A DNA stretch of 64,000 nucleotides from Helicobacter pylori (GTDB lineage: Bacteria; Campylobacterota; Campylobacteria; Campylobacterales; Helicobacteraceae): the NCBI RefSeq assembly GCF_900120335.1, contig NZ_LT635477.1:744001-808000 (forward strand), read 5' to 3'. The translations under genes and the position numbers were made by a program. The notes below the pieces were generated by a model that saw only the letters and a program-made list of their open reading frames with translations, searched no databases and was not told the DNA's origin. Of this stretch, positions 1-8,554 are shown piece by piece. Within the stretch, counting starts at the first letter, position 1, and each line of letters begins with the position of its first letter.

Positions 1-95
1 CTAAGCGCCGCATTGCTAAAAAGTTGCTTTTAGAGAGTAAGGTTAATCCAGCCTTGCTAAAATCTCTTAATGGGGAAACAGATGACCTTGACTGA
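1..95 (+). CDS. tnpA: C-terminal tail of an IS transposase/serine recombinase (TnpA), truncated by the window edge
   Basis: An open frame with no start in view enters from the left edge and stops with TGA at 93-95. It encodes a basic tail ending in NGETDDLD. It overlaps the start of the downstream tnpB by 26 bases in another frame. Same-direction overlapping orfA-orfB is the arrangement I know for IS607-type elements (including ISHp609), where orfA is a serine recombinase. In IS605 itself the two genes diverge. Too little is visible to show a catalytic motif, so the identity rests on position and overlap. Confidence 0.55.
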   Translation, partial: KRRIAKKLLLESKVNPALLKSLNGETDDLD

Positions 96-1311
96 ACGCC
101 ATATTATTAGACCCACGCACCCCATTTTTAAACGCATTAAGGACTTTTGCCATCTGTCTAAAAACCTTTACAACTACGCTAATTTTATTTTAAGAGAGCA
201 TTACTTTGCAGGTTTTAAGTTGCCTACAGCCTACGATTTAATCAATCGCTTTGTCAAAGAAAGCCAAAGAGATTACAAAGCTTTGCCTGCCCAAAGCGCG
301 CAACAGGTATTAATGCTTTTATCTCAAAATTGGAAAAGCTATTTAAAAGCCCTTAAAGCTTACAAACTCAAGCCTTCTAGCTTTCTAGCGCGTCCAAAAA
401 TCCCTAAATTCAAACCAAAAGATGGCGTATCTATAGGGGTTTTAACAAACCAGCAAACTAGCTTTACGAAAGGACGCATGACAAAAATTAAATTCCCAAA
501 AAAAGCTAATTTAAAAAGACTTATCACTAAAATAAACCCTCAAACTTCTAGGCTAAAGCAAGTGCGCTTAATCCCTAAAACCACTTGTTTTATCGTGGAA
601 GTTGTCTATGAGCAAACCACGCACAAACTCCCACAAACTCATGGCATTGGCATTATGGGTATTGATCTAGGCTTGAACAACTTCGTAACTGCAATAGATA
701 ATCAAAGTAGTCCTTTTATTATCAAAGGCGGAGGGGTGAAGTCTGTCAATCAGTGGTTTAACAAACTCAAAGCCCATTATCAAGCCAAAGCCAAGACTTC
801 AAATAAGCGCTTTTGGACAAAACGCTTAGGCAAATTAGCTCTATGGAGGGAGTGTAAAGTCAATGATTTTATGCACAAGGCGAGCGCCTATGTGGTGGGG
901 CATTGCTTAAAAAAGGGCATTTCTACAATTGTCATCGGTAAAAATGATGGCTGGAAACAAGAGCTAAAGCTAGGTAAGAGAACCAATCAGAACTTTACTA
1001 ATATCCCTTATGAATCCTTTATTGAAAAACTAGCCTACAAGTGTGCTTTGGTTGGGATAACTTTGCATACAACAGAAGAGAGATTTACGAGCAAGTGCGA
1101 CCACTTGGCTAACGAACCCATGCAGCACCACGAGCAATATTTAGGTAAAAGAGTTAAACGAGGGCTATTTAAATCTAGCATAGGCAAATCCCTAAACGCC
1201 GATATTAACGGTGCAATTGGCATTTTAAGAAAAGTATTCCCTGATGCAGTGAAAACTCTAAGGGATAGCGGAGTAGTGTTTACTCCAGTAAAAATCTCGT
1301 TGGCGTTTTAA
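70..1311 (+). CDS. tnpB: TnpB, RNA-guided nuclease of an IS605/IS607-superfamily element
   Basis: A 413-residue TnpB, full length for the family. The RuvC-like core is visible: GIDLGLNNF with Asp199 (RuvC-I) and NADINGA with Asp378 (RuvC-III). The usual RuvC-II glutamate (E in a IVIEDL-type motif) is replaced by Gly290 in VIGKN. The strand before TSKCD instead carries Glu336/Glu337, the likely relocated acidic residue seen in some TnpB clades. The four-cysteine zinc ribbon of classic TnpB is missing. Start: an ATG at 70 overlapping the tnpA tail; a later ATG at 82 is also possible. TnpB is not needed for transposition; family members cut DNA guided by an RNA made from the element's right end. 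The ORF is intact, so it may be active. Confidence 0.9.
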   Translation: MGKQMTLTERHIIRPTHPIFKRIKDFCHLSKNLYNYANFILREHYFAGFKLPTAYDLINRFVKESQRDYKALPAQSAQQVLMLLSQNWKSYLKALKAYKLKPSSFLARPKIPKFKPKDGVSIGVLTNQQTSFTKGRMTKIKFPKKANLKRLITKINPQTSRLKQVRLIPKTTCFIVEVVYEQTTHKLPQTHGIGIMGIDLGLNNFVTAIDNQSSPFIIKGGGVKSVNQWFNKLKAHYQAKAKTSNKRFWTKRLGKLALWRECKVNDFMHKASAYVVGHCLKKGISTIVIGKNDGWKQELKLGKRTNQNFTNIPYESFIEKLAYKCALVGITLHTTEERFTSKCDHLANEPMQHHEQYLGKRVKRGLFKSSIGKSLNADINGAIGILRKVFPDAVKTLRDSGVVFTPVKISLAF

Positions 1312-1380
1312 ACACGATGGGAAAATTTACAAAAAATAACTTTTTAAATACTTTTAATAAGATTAAAGAGTTTTTTAGAC
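1312..1380 (+). other. Probable IS right-end region, possible guide-RNA segment
   Basis: This AT-rich stretch directly follows tnpB. In IS605/IS607-type elements the RNA guide (omega RNA) covers the end of tnpB and the right end of the element. No terminal inverted repeat is seen, as expected for these families, so I cannot place the exact end. An ATG at 1317 opens a 23-codon frame that may belong to the fragmentary gene downstream. Confidence 0.3.
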
Positions 1381-1533
1381 ATGGATAATAAAGATCCAAA
1401 AGATATAGCCATTTTGTGTGGAACCAATATCAAAACTATTTTTAATACTTATGGGACTTCTACTAAAGAAGTTGTTTTAGATATTGCAGAATTTAGAAAA
1501 CGGCAACATGACAGATTTAGGTATCAATATTAA
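1381..1533 (+). CDS. Short ORF, possible N-terminal fragment of the following nuclease-like gene
   Basis: A 50-codon frame begins with MDNKDPKD and ends in a frame different from the next ORF, which it overlaps by 26 bases. A 23-codon frame at 1317-1388 and this one could be pieces of one gene broken by frameshifts, each step being one base. I do not recognise the product. It may equally be noise next to the IS end. Confidence 0.3.
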   Translation: MDNKDPKDIAILCGTNIKTIFNTYGTSTKEVVLDIAEFRKRQHDRFRYQY

Positions 1534-2032
1534 AATTACCTATAAGGATGTTAGTGTTAATTTAGACTTAAAAGAAAGCTTGCTTGTTATTAATGCCTTA
1601 GCAACCAAGAAAATTGCTTTAAGGAGAAGCGCATATTCTATGATAGGTAAAAGAATTGAAAAGCCTTTAATGTTAGAATTGTGTAAGCGTTGCGGTATTT
1701 CAGAAAGTCATATTGACGCAACTAATTTTAAAAAAGACAAAAAATTGGAGTATGATAGAGAAGTAGATTTTAAACTTTATAATAAGGATAGGAGTAAAGT
1801 TTATAGGGTAGAAGTTAAATTAATGAGTAAAGACAATCCCGAAAGTGCTGATGCGGTCATTGCAAGAGATACGGATATTTTTATAGCTTATACCTTAAGC
1901 GAACAAAATAAACAACAGCTTGAATATTTAAACATTGTTTATTTAGCTCTAAAAAATAATTCCAATATTCTATTAGATTTTAAAAAACTCTGTAAGCGTT
2001 TGGATATACCATTGATAAATCATGCACGATAA
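1508..2032 (+). CDS. PD-(D/E)XK nuclease-like protein, possibly a restriction endonuclease fragment
   Basis: A 174-residue frame from the ATG at 1508 (a TTG at 1484 would add 8 residues). The middle holds EVDFKLYNKD followed about 10 residues later by VEVKLM. This is an acidic residue plus an E-x-K pair, as in PD-(D/E)XK nucleases. The following stretch on AVIARDTDIFIAYTLSEQN resembles restriction enzymes of the CfrBI type, but this is a recollection and not a database match. No methyltransferase partner is in view. It is AT-rich, sits beside the IS, and lacks a strong ribosome site, so it may be the remnant of a longer imported gene. Confidence 0.45.
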   Translation: MTDLGINIKITYKDVSVNLDLKESLLVINALATKKIALRRSAYSMIGKRIEKPLMLELCKRCGISESHIDATNFKKDKKLEYDREVDFKLYNKDRSKVYRVEVKLMSKDNPESADAVIARDTDIFIAYTLSEQNKQQLEYLNIVYLALKNNSNILLDFKKLCKRLDIPLINHAR

Positions 2033-2165
2033 ATTTGTGTTCTATCTAAGATATTGTGGGTTTTAGGAAAACTACCTTTAATTCAACCCAATATCCATCA
2101 ATGAGCCTTAAGTTACTAGACACGCATCGCTAAAAACAAACTCCTATCCCAAATTTTTGGCATAA

Positions 2166-2186
2166 GAAGAGGCATAAAGCCTCTTC
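2166..2186 (-). terminator. Hairpin downstream of acxC
   Basis: Perfect 8-bp stem GAAGAGGC/GCCTCTTC with a 5-base loop, about 20 bases after the acxC stop. The U-tract is weak on both strands, so termination strength is uncertain. Confidence 0.6.
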
Positions 2187-2206
2187 ATAAAAAGGATTAA
2201 GCGATT

Positions 2207-2707
2207 TTAATGTCTTTCTGGGGGCTGTATGCCTAGCCAATCTTTATAGAATGTCTCTATATCAGGCTCAAAATCATGGATCACAGGATACCAAGGAGTC
2301 GGAGCTTCAACATCCAAAAGGATGCCGCAATCCGGGCAAATATACTCCCGATACACTTGCCAGTTAGTATCACTGGCTAAGAGTTTAGGATACACCTCTT
2401 CCATTTTTTCTGCTGTATCGCGCACATAGATGTTTGCATGCAATTTCCAATTCTCCTCTGGAGCGCAAAACGCATGACCGCATGAACACTTAATGACCCA
2501 TTTCTTTTGAGAATCTTGCACCACAAACAAATGCGGCCCCAAGGGTAAGACGATTTTGTCATCAAAATCCACCTTATCTTGCAACACCTTCAAATACATT
2601 TGGAACCTCTCATGATCTTTAGGCATGCTCAACATCTTTAAGACAGTGTTCCAATCCAAGTTCCCCTCTACCAAATTTTTAATTTGTTCTTGTGTGTATT
2701 TTGACAT
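2207..2707 (-). CDS. acxC: Acetone carboxylase gamma subunit
   Basis: Small subunit (166-168 residues; the Xanthobacter protein is also about 168) of the acetone carboxylase complex, which carboxylates acetone with ATP to give acetoacetate. Cysteines in CSCGHAFC and YICPDCG look like metal ligands, and an essential small metal-binding subunit is known for this enzyme. Start: AAGGAG lies 7 bases before the ATG of MSKYTQE at 2707. An ATG two codons earlier (2713) is only two bases from that site, so 2707 is preferred. It is the last gene of acxABC, 23 bases after acxB by this start. Confidence 0.92.
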   Translation of the reverse strand: MSKYTQEQIKNLVEGNLDWNTVLKMLSMPKDHERFQMYLKVLQDKVDFDDKIVLPLGPHLFVVQDSQKKWVIKCSCGHAFCAPEENWKLHANIYVRDTAEKMEEVYPKLLASDTNWQVYREYICPDCGILLDVEAPTPWYPVIHDFEPDIETFYKDWLGIQPPERH

Positions 2708-2730
2708 AACCATTCTCCTTCACAAAAATC

Positions 2731-5028
2731 TTATTTCTCATCAACCAACACAACCGTGCGCACATCGGGCAATTTGCTCAAATCCATCCTGTATTTAGAT
2801 CCATAGGTGAATACGCCAAGCTCATCTTCTTCCACATTCCAATTCTTTGGCAAGTTCCAGAATGTTTTAAAATCATTCAAGAACCTAGGCGAGAGATCAA
2901 AGCTAGTCGCATACATGTGCTTAACCTGTTTGGAAGCCTCTTTTTCAAGGATAGCGTTTCTCTCTTGCTCCATCCATTCTTTTACAGGGATGGATCTAGC
3001 CTTTCTGTTTTCAAGAATTTCTTTTCTTCTGGCTTTCGTTTTGGCTTCATCTCCTACCCAAATGCCGTCTTTATTCTGGCTCACAATCGCGCCATAAACC
3101 TTGTAAGCGTATTCTGGCAATAGCTGTTTGCTGTTTAGATCTTCTAAAATCGCGTTCAAATCCCTTTCAATAGGATCGCCAAATCCAGGACCGCCTTTGA
3201 TGTAATTCAAATACAAGTCGTAATTGTCAAAGCAGTTCTCAGTGGTGATGCATTGCTTATCCCTTTTGACTTGAGACGCATGAGAAATGTGTTTTTCATA
3301 ACCTCGATCAGTTGGGTTAAAATCGCCTCCCAAAGGCAAGCTGGCGTTATTTTTAATCCTATTTTCTAAGTTGGTGTTATGCGCTTCAAACCTATAACCA
3401 CTGGCCGCTGGATAGCCACCCATCATGCCCCAATCACTATTCATGTAGCCATTACCCATAAAGAACATGGTCCAATCATGCGCGCCCCACACCATTCTTA
3501 AAGTTTCAAACCCGTTACCGCCTCGATATTTCCCATACCCACCGGTATTGGCTTTGACATTCCTACCTAAATAAAGAAGAGGCTCTGCCATTTCCCAGAT
3601 TTCAATATCGCCCATATCGCCTTCTGGATTCCAAATAGCCGCTGCGTGATTCAAGCCGTCTTTTATCGCGCAAGCTCCAGTCCCACAAGAACTCGTCTCA
3701 AAACTATTCACCGCATGGATTTCTCCATCTTGGTTGATACCGCCGCCTTGCAACCAGTTAGAAGTGTTAGCGTTTCCAGAATTGACTTCTTCTAAATACC
3801 CTCGGCTGTAATACGCTTGAGACAAGCCTCTCCACAAAGCGCTCCAGCCTGATACCAAGAAATGCCATGCATAAGCATGCCCGGTGCGCCTGTCGTCTGG
3901 ATTCATCCAAGTCCCTTTTTTGAGTCTGAATTGAGTCGCAAAATAAGCACCATCGTTGATGCGAGAAGTGGGGATCAATGTTTGAGTCATCATCACCCAA
4001 ATACCGCTAGTAAAGGACACTTGGTTGCAATTGAAAGAGTGCCATCCCCACCTGGAAGCGCCATCAAAATCCAATTTCCACGTAGCGTCTTTATTGATAG
4101 TGATTTCCACTGGAGAGTGCATGATCGTGTCTAGCTTAGCAAACTCAGAGCACACGCCAATATCCTTATGCGCATAAGGCACATCCACAAAAGCGACCTT
4201 TCTATACTTGCCGGGTATGGTCATGGATTTGATCCTAGAGATAAGGCCTCTCCTCCCTTCTTCAATCACTTCATCAATAAATCGCATGTAAGAATCAATG
4301 CCATCTTCTTTAATGACTTCCATCACTAAATCCCTAATCATGTGGCACCCAGCAATCCTAGTCCTTTCATCCAAAATCCAATATTTAGGCGTTCTTACTG
4401 ATCTTTGAGATTCATGCAACCAATCTTTAAAGCTCTCATCATTCGCCCCTGTTTTACGGCAAGTGATCATGTATCCATCCCCAAACCTTTGAACCTGTCC
4501 GGTACTCATCGATCCTGGAGTAACTGATCCCGTATCAATCACATGCGTAACGCCACCTACCCACCCGATCAATTTTTCATCGTGAAAAATAGGCACAAGA
4601 GTCATAATATCGCATGGGTGCACATTCCCAATCGCGCAGTCGTTATTGGTGAAAATATCCTTATCGTTGATACCAGGGTTATCTTCCCAATTATTCTCTA
4701 CCATGTATTTAATAGCCGATCCCATAGTGCCTACATGGATAATGATACCCGTAGAAGTCAGCACGCTATCGCCCACAGCGTTATAAAGCGTGAAGCACAA
4801 TTCCCCCTCTTGCTCAACAATAGGGCTTGCAGCAATCCTTTTAGCTGTTTCTCTGGCATGCACGATACCGCCTCTTAATTTAGAGAACATCTTCTCATAG
4901 CCGATCGGATCCCTTTCTTTAAACTCTAGTTTTTTGAGGCCATTATAATGCCCTGTTTTTTCTGTTCTGGCTAGGATTTCATCTCTAGCTTGTTTTAAAG
5001 TTTTGCCGTTTTTCAATAAATTTGCCAT
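2731..5028 (-). CDS. acxB: Acetone carboxylase alpha subunit (hydantoinase B family)
   Basis: 765 residues, the size expected for the HyuB/N-methylhydantoinase B-like large subunit of acetone carboxylase. Older H. pylori annotation calls it N-methylhydantoinase. The AAGGAG site is 7 bases from the ATG. It follows acxA by 11 bases on the same strand, so the two are co-transcribed. With AcxA and AcxC it would form the (alpha-beta-gamma)2 complex converting acetone plus bicarbonate to acetoacetate. The next enzymes needed (CoA-transferase, thiolase) are encoded upstream in the same block. No interruption is seen. Confidence 0.92.
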   Translation of the reverse strand: MANLLKNGKTLKQARDEILARTEKTGHYNGLKKLEFKERDPIGYEKMFSKLRGGIVHARETAKRIAASPIVEQEGELCFTLYNAVGDSVLTSTGIIIHVGTMGSAIKYMVENNWEDNPGINDKDIFTNNDCAIGNVHPCDIMTLVPIFHDEKLIGWVGGVTHVIDTGSVTPGSMSTGQVQRFGDGYMITCRKTGANDESFKDWLHESQRSVRTPKYWILDERTRIAGCHMIRDLVMEVIKEDGIDSYMRFIDEVIEEGRRGLISRIKSMTIPGKYRKVAFVDVPYAHKDIGVCSEFAKLDTIMHSPVEITINKDATWKLDFDGASRWGWHSFNCNQVSFTSGIWVMMTQTLIPTSRINDGAYFATQFRLKKGTWMNPDDRRTGHAYAWHFLVSGWSALWRGLSQAYYSRGYLEEVNSGNANTSNWLQGGGINQDGEIHAVNSFETSSCGTGACAIKDGLNHAAAIWNPEGDMGDIEIWEMAEPLLYLGRNVKANTGGYGKYRGGNGFETLRMVWGAHDWTMFFMGNGYMNSDWGMMGGYPAASGYRFEAHNTNLENRIKNNASLPLGGDFNPTDRGYEKHISHASQVKRDKQCITTENCFDNYDLYLNYIKGGPGFGDPIERDLNAILEDLNSKQLLPEYAYKVYGAIVSQNKDGIWVGDEAKTKARRKEILENRKARSIPVKEWMEQERNAILEKEASKQVKHMYATSFDLSPRFLNDFKTFWNLPKNWNVEEDELGVFTYGSKYRMDLSKLPDVRTVVLVDEK

Positions 5029-5039
5029 TTTGAACTCCT

Positions 5040-7181
5040 TTATTTAATTTCTTTTAAGTGGAACAATCGGTGTTTGTCTAGTCTTGTCGCAAAGCCTTTG
5101 GGTATCACAAAGGTGGTTGAATCCGCTTCCACGATCGCAGGCCCTATGACTTCATTTCCAGGCAGTAACTTTTCCATGTGCCACACATCTGCATCCACCC
5201 ATTGCTTATGCCGATAGAATTTTCTAACGCCTACTTTGGCCTCTTTTGGGGGCGTAGCGCCATGCTCTTTTTCAACCGGAATCACAGGTTTTTGCGTAGC
5301 CACAACACCACGCATGATCACGCCAGTCACGCTAAAGCCAAGCTCTGGCGAACACGCTGATTCAGAATAAACACGAGCGTAGGTTTTTTCATATTCTTTG
5401 ACAATCTCTTCCCAATCGGCTACGCTTTTGGCTTTTGATACAGGAGAAGTGATCTCTAAATCATTCAATTGCCCCATATACTGCATCCTGTATCCAGGTC
5501 TTAGAATCACATCTTTTTCAGAGAATCCATTAATCTTAAACTCTTCAATCACTTTGAGAGTCAATTCATCCCATGCATCTTGAATGATCTTGCATGCCTC
5601 TATTTTGGACTCGTCTGAAGAATACTGCGGAATAGCTATATCAACGCTCTTGTCGTATCTGTATTCAAAATCAGCGCAAGCGCAACCAAAAGCACTAAAC
5701 CCAGCCGCCCACGCAGGCACTACCACATCCTTAAACCCTAAGCCTTCTGTATAGCCATAGGTGTGCACAGGTCCCGCGCCACCATACGAAAAGCACGCAA
5801 AGTCAGATGGGCTATACCCTTTAGCGCTAATATTGGATCGCAAGTATTCTTTAAGCTCCAAATCAAGCAATTCAATCACACCCGCAGCCGCATCTTCCAC
5901 GCTAATGCCTAGCGGATCAGCGATTTGCTCTTTAATGTGTTTTTTAGCCCTATCCACATCTAATTTGATTAAACCGCCTAAGAAATTATCCGGATTCAAA
6001 TAGCCCAAAACAATGTGGCAATCTGTCACCGAAACCGTGTCTAAACCGCTGTCTTTCCAACAAGTGCCAACTCTATACCCCGCGCTGTCAGGCCCTAGTT
6101 TGACCGATCGGCTGTGCGGATCAATGCGTACAAAACTCCCAGCGCCCGCGCCAACAGAATCCATAGCCACAAGCGGTAGAGATAAAACAAGGCGCGCCAT
6201 ATCAGGGTCAGAAGCGATATTGAAATTGCTCTTAACGATAAGCGCCATATCAAAGCTCGTGCCGCCAATATCGCTGCATGCAATATTGTCATAACCAAGC
6301 GTTTCGCCTAGCAATTTAGATCCAATCACGCCTCCAATAGGACCGCTCACAATAGTTCTGGCGAGTTCTTTAGCTTTCCAGCTAATGGTGCCTCCATGCG
6401 TTGCCATCACACGAAGATCGAATTTAGCGCCATGCTCTTTGAAGCGGTTACTGACTTTAGAGAGCGTTTGTCTGCTTGGCTCAGCCGCATAAGCTTCTAA
6501 AATAGTGGTGTTCATTCTGTGGCTTTCTTTTCTTTGAGGGTAGTAATCCACAGAAGCGAACACAGGAATATTTTTACCCAATTTTTCAATTTCTTTTAAC
6601 GCTATATCTCTAACGATCCGCTCGCTTTCAGCGTTTTTATGAGATTGCAACAAGCAAATCACAATGGCTTTCGCACCCGCTTCTAAAAGCTCCTTAACAG
6701 CGATTTTAACCTCTTCTTGGCGAACTGGGATAACCACTTGCCCCTTGACATCGGTTCTTTCTGTAATACCTCTAATCCTTTTTAAAGGAATCAGTGGATC
6801 ATCATACTTGTGCGTGTTGATATGCAACCTTTCTTCTAGCGCATACCCCAAGTAGGATTGCAACGCCCTGCCCATAGAATGCATCTGCTCAAAACCCTTA
6901 TTGCAAATCAGACCCACTTCCATCCCGCGCCTTTGGACGACCCGATTGAGCATCGCCGTGCCAGAATACACGCAAGTAACCAACTCTGGATAAACCTTAC
7001 TGACATCTGATTTCCAATGCGATAAAGCGTCTTGTGAGCTGTTATAAATGGCTAAGCTCTCATCTTCTGGGTTGCTTTGGGCTTTACCGACGACGAAACT
7101 GCCATTTTCTTTCACAAAAAACGTGTCCGTCATGGTGCCACCGGCATCAATACCCATCACCTGAACTTTTGCGTCTTTCAT
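5040..7181 (-). CDS. acxA: Acetone carboxylase beta subunit (hydantoinase A family)
   Basis: 713 residues from the ATG of MKDAKVQ. An upstream in-frame start at 7214 would give 724, but AAAGGAG at 7189-7195 fits 7181. The N-terminal GIDAGGTMTDTFF is the phosphate-binding motif of the hydantoinase A/oxoprolinase (ASKHA-like) fold. A second glycine-rich motif (SDIGGTSFDMAL) lies near residue 290. This subunit is thought to phosphorylate acetone and bicarbonate. It is the first gene of acxABC. Confidence 0.93.
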   Translation of the reverse strand: MKDAKVQVMGIDAGGTMTDTFFVKENGSFVVGKAQSNPEDESLAIYNSSQDALSHWKSDVSKVYPELVTCVYSGTAMLNRVVQRRGMEVGLICNKGFEQMHSMGRALQSYLGYALEERLHINTHKYDDPLIPLKRIRGITERTDVKGQVVIPVRQEEVKIAVKELLEAGAKAIVICLLQSHKNAESERIVRDIALKEIEKLGKNIPVFASVDYYPQRKESHRMNTTILEAYAAEPSRQTLSKVSNRFKEHGAKFDLRVMATHGGTISWKAKELARTIVSGPIGGVIGSKLLGETLGYDNIACSDIGGTSFDMALIVKSNFNIASDPDMARLVLSLPLVAMDSVGAGAGSFVRIDPHSRSVKLGPDSAGYRVGTCWKDSGLDTVSVTDCHIVLGYLNPDNFLGGLIKLDVDRAKKHIKEQIADPLGISVEDAAAGVIELLDLELKEYLRSNISAKGYSPSDFACFSYGGAGPVHTYGYTEGLGFKDVVVPAWAAGFSAFGCACADFEYRYDKSVDIAIPQYSSDESKIEACKIIQDAWDELTLKVIEEFKINGFSEKDVILRPGYRMQYMGQLNDLEITSPVSKAKSVADWEEIVKEYEKTYARVYSESACSPELGFSVTGVIMRGVVATQKPVIPVEKEHGATPPKEAKVGVRKFYRHKQWVDADVWHMEKLLPGNEVIGPAIVEADSTTFVIPKGFATRLDKHRLFHLKEIK

Positions 7182-7228
7182 TGTTAGACTCCTTTGAATT
7201 AAAGTGCTGCTCAAGGCAACCTATTCAA

Positions 7229-7234
7229 ATTGTA
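7229..7234 (-). promoter_or_regulatory. Candidate -10 element for acxABC
   Basis: On the minus strand TACAAT lies about 48 bases before the acxA start, in the 233-bp AT-rich gap after lpxR. No convincing -35 is seen, which is normal in this species. Confidence 0.4.
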
Positions 7235-7414
7235 GGGCTGATTTTTAAATGGAAATCATTTATTTCAAAGTTGTTTGTAATAAGAGAAAATTTGGTGTAA
7301 TAAAGTGAAAAATAGTAACAAATTCATTCAAAACGCTACCGATATTCATCTTAAATTGCCCAAAAATATCATATAAATATCACATAGGCAGAAAAACATT
7401 AAACCTATATTAAA

Positions 7415-8425
7415 TCAAAAGGCGAAATTCAATTCTAAGGTGCCGATTTGGTGGTGCTTAGGCTGGGACTGAAAGGTTTTACTAATATCAGTGATCGTAA
7501 AAGCCACCCTAAAACTACGCCACATCATAGCCGCTCCTATTTCACTAGCATAAACAAAGTATTCCAAATTAGCAATCCCTCTAGTCTCAGGGCTGTTGCC
7601 TTGAATGAAGATGTTAAGGGGTTGGAAGCGCCCAAAAGCCCCTGCAAAAAAATAGATAGAAAACTTATCGCTATAAGGCATGCCCCCATCAAAAGCGGTA
7701 TTAACCTTATTGACCCCATAATCAGCGTCCAAGTTATACCCAGCCCTAAAGAGCGAGCCGAGTTGGAAATAATCCCTCGCATTCCCCAGTTCCACATTAA
7801 ACCCAGGCATCAACTCCATAGAAAAAAAACGAGTCTTTAAAAGGGGGACTTTTTTGAGCAATTGGTAGTGCAATTCAAAGATAAATTCGTTTTTGAGCTG
7901 CGTGTTCCAGCCATAAAATTGGGGATCATGACCCCATTTATGAATGAGACGTTGTGTCTGAGCGGCCAAAGAATCTTGCCCTGTCGTGCCTAAAGAAATC
8001 GTGAATAACTCCATGAAAGTTTGATGGCGGTTATACACGTTCAAATTCACCCTCAAATACCCCCCATAAGGGTGGTTGTCATGCAAATGCACCAGTTTTC
8101 TGTTTGCAAGTGAGGGGGTATACATGTCTTGGGCGAGAGAAATGCCAAAACGAGTGACCCTAGGGCTTTTATTGAAAAACCCTAAATACGAAGACCATTT
8201 CATCGCTTTATTTTTAGAAAAATCAAACTCTTTAGTAGAAAAGCCTATTTGATTGCCTGCAGTATAATACTCATCAATGTAAGGATTGATATAACCATCA
8301 TTTTCAGTCATCAAATTGATAGAATAGCGTTTAGAGGGCGTTAGTGGGGTTGAAGGGGTTGGAATGATTTCCTTTGCCCATGCAAATATTCCTAATGATA
8401 AACATAAAATAAATTTGAAAAACAA
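7415..8425 (-). CDS. lpxR: Outer-membrane lipid A 3'-O-deacylase LpxR
   Basis: 336 residues with a signal peptide (MFFKFILCLSLGIFAWA). LpxR-family signatures are present: TENDGY near residue 40 (Asn-Asp of the calcium/active site), YTAGNQIGF (Thr), and GWNTQLKNE preceded by HKWGHDPQ, holding the catalytic His/Glu pair. It removes the 3'-linked acyl chains of lipid A. From memory this is HP0694/jhp0634, one of the enzymes remodelling H. pylori lipid A. It starts with TTG at 8425 after AAGGA. It ends in Phe, as outer-membrane beta-barrels do. It lies between atoE and acxA, with gaps large enough for its own promoter. Confidence 0.85.
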   Translation of the reverse strand: MFFKFILCLSLGIFAWAKEIIPTPSTPLTPSKRYSINLMTENDGYINPYIDEYYTAGNQIGFSTKEFDFSKNKAMKWSSYLGFFNKSPRVTRFGISLAQDMYTPSLANRKLVHLHDNHPYGGYLRVNLNVYNRHQTFMELFTISLGTTGQDSLAAQTQRLIHKWGHDPQFYGWNTQLKNEFIFELHYQLLKKVPLLKTRFFSMELMPGFNVELGNARDYFQLGSLFRAGYNLDADYGVNKVNTAFDGGMPYSDKFSIYFFAGAFGRFQPLNIFIQGNSPETRGIANLEYFVYASEIGAAMMWRSFRVAFTITDISKTFQSQPKHHQIGTLELNFAF

Positions 8426-8554
8426 AACACTTCCTTAGGTTATTGTGGGGTTATTGTAACGAAATAAGACTGAATTACAAGGGCGTTTGAGAGGTAAAAA
8501 GAGAAAACTTTTACCCCCATTGAAAAGAGCATGGTTTTTAAGCATAAGAAAAAC

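Noticed and set aside
5040..7214. Hydantoin utilisation as the function of the acx genes
   Set aside because: Old annotation; the presence of the small gamma subunit and the adjacent acetoacetate genes fits acetone carboxylase.
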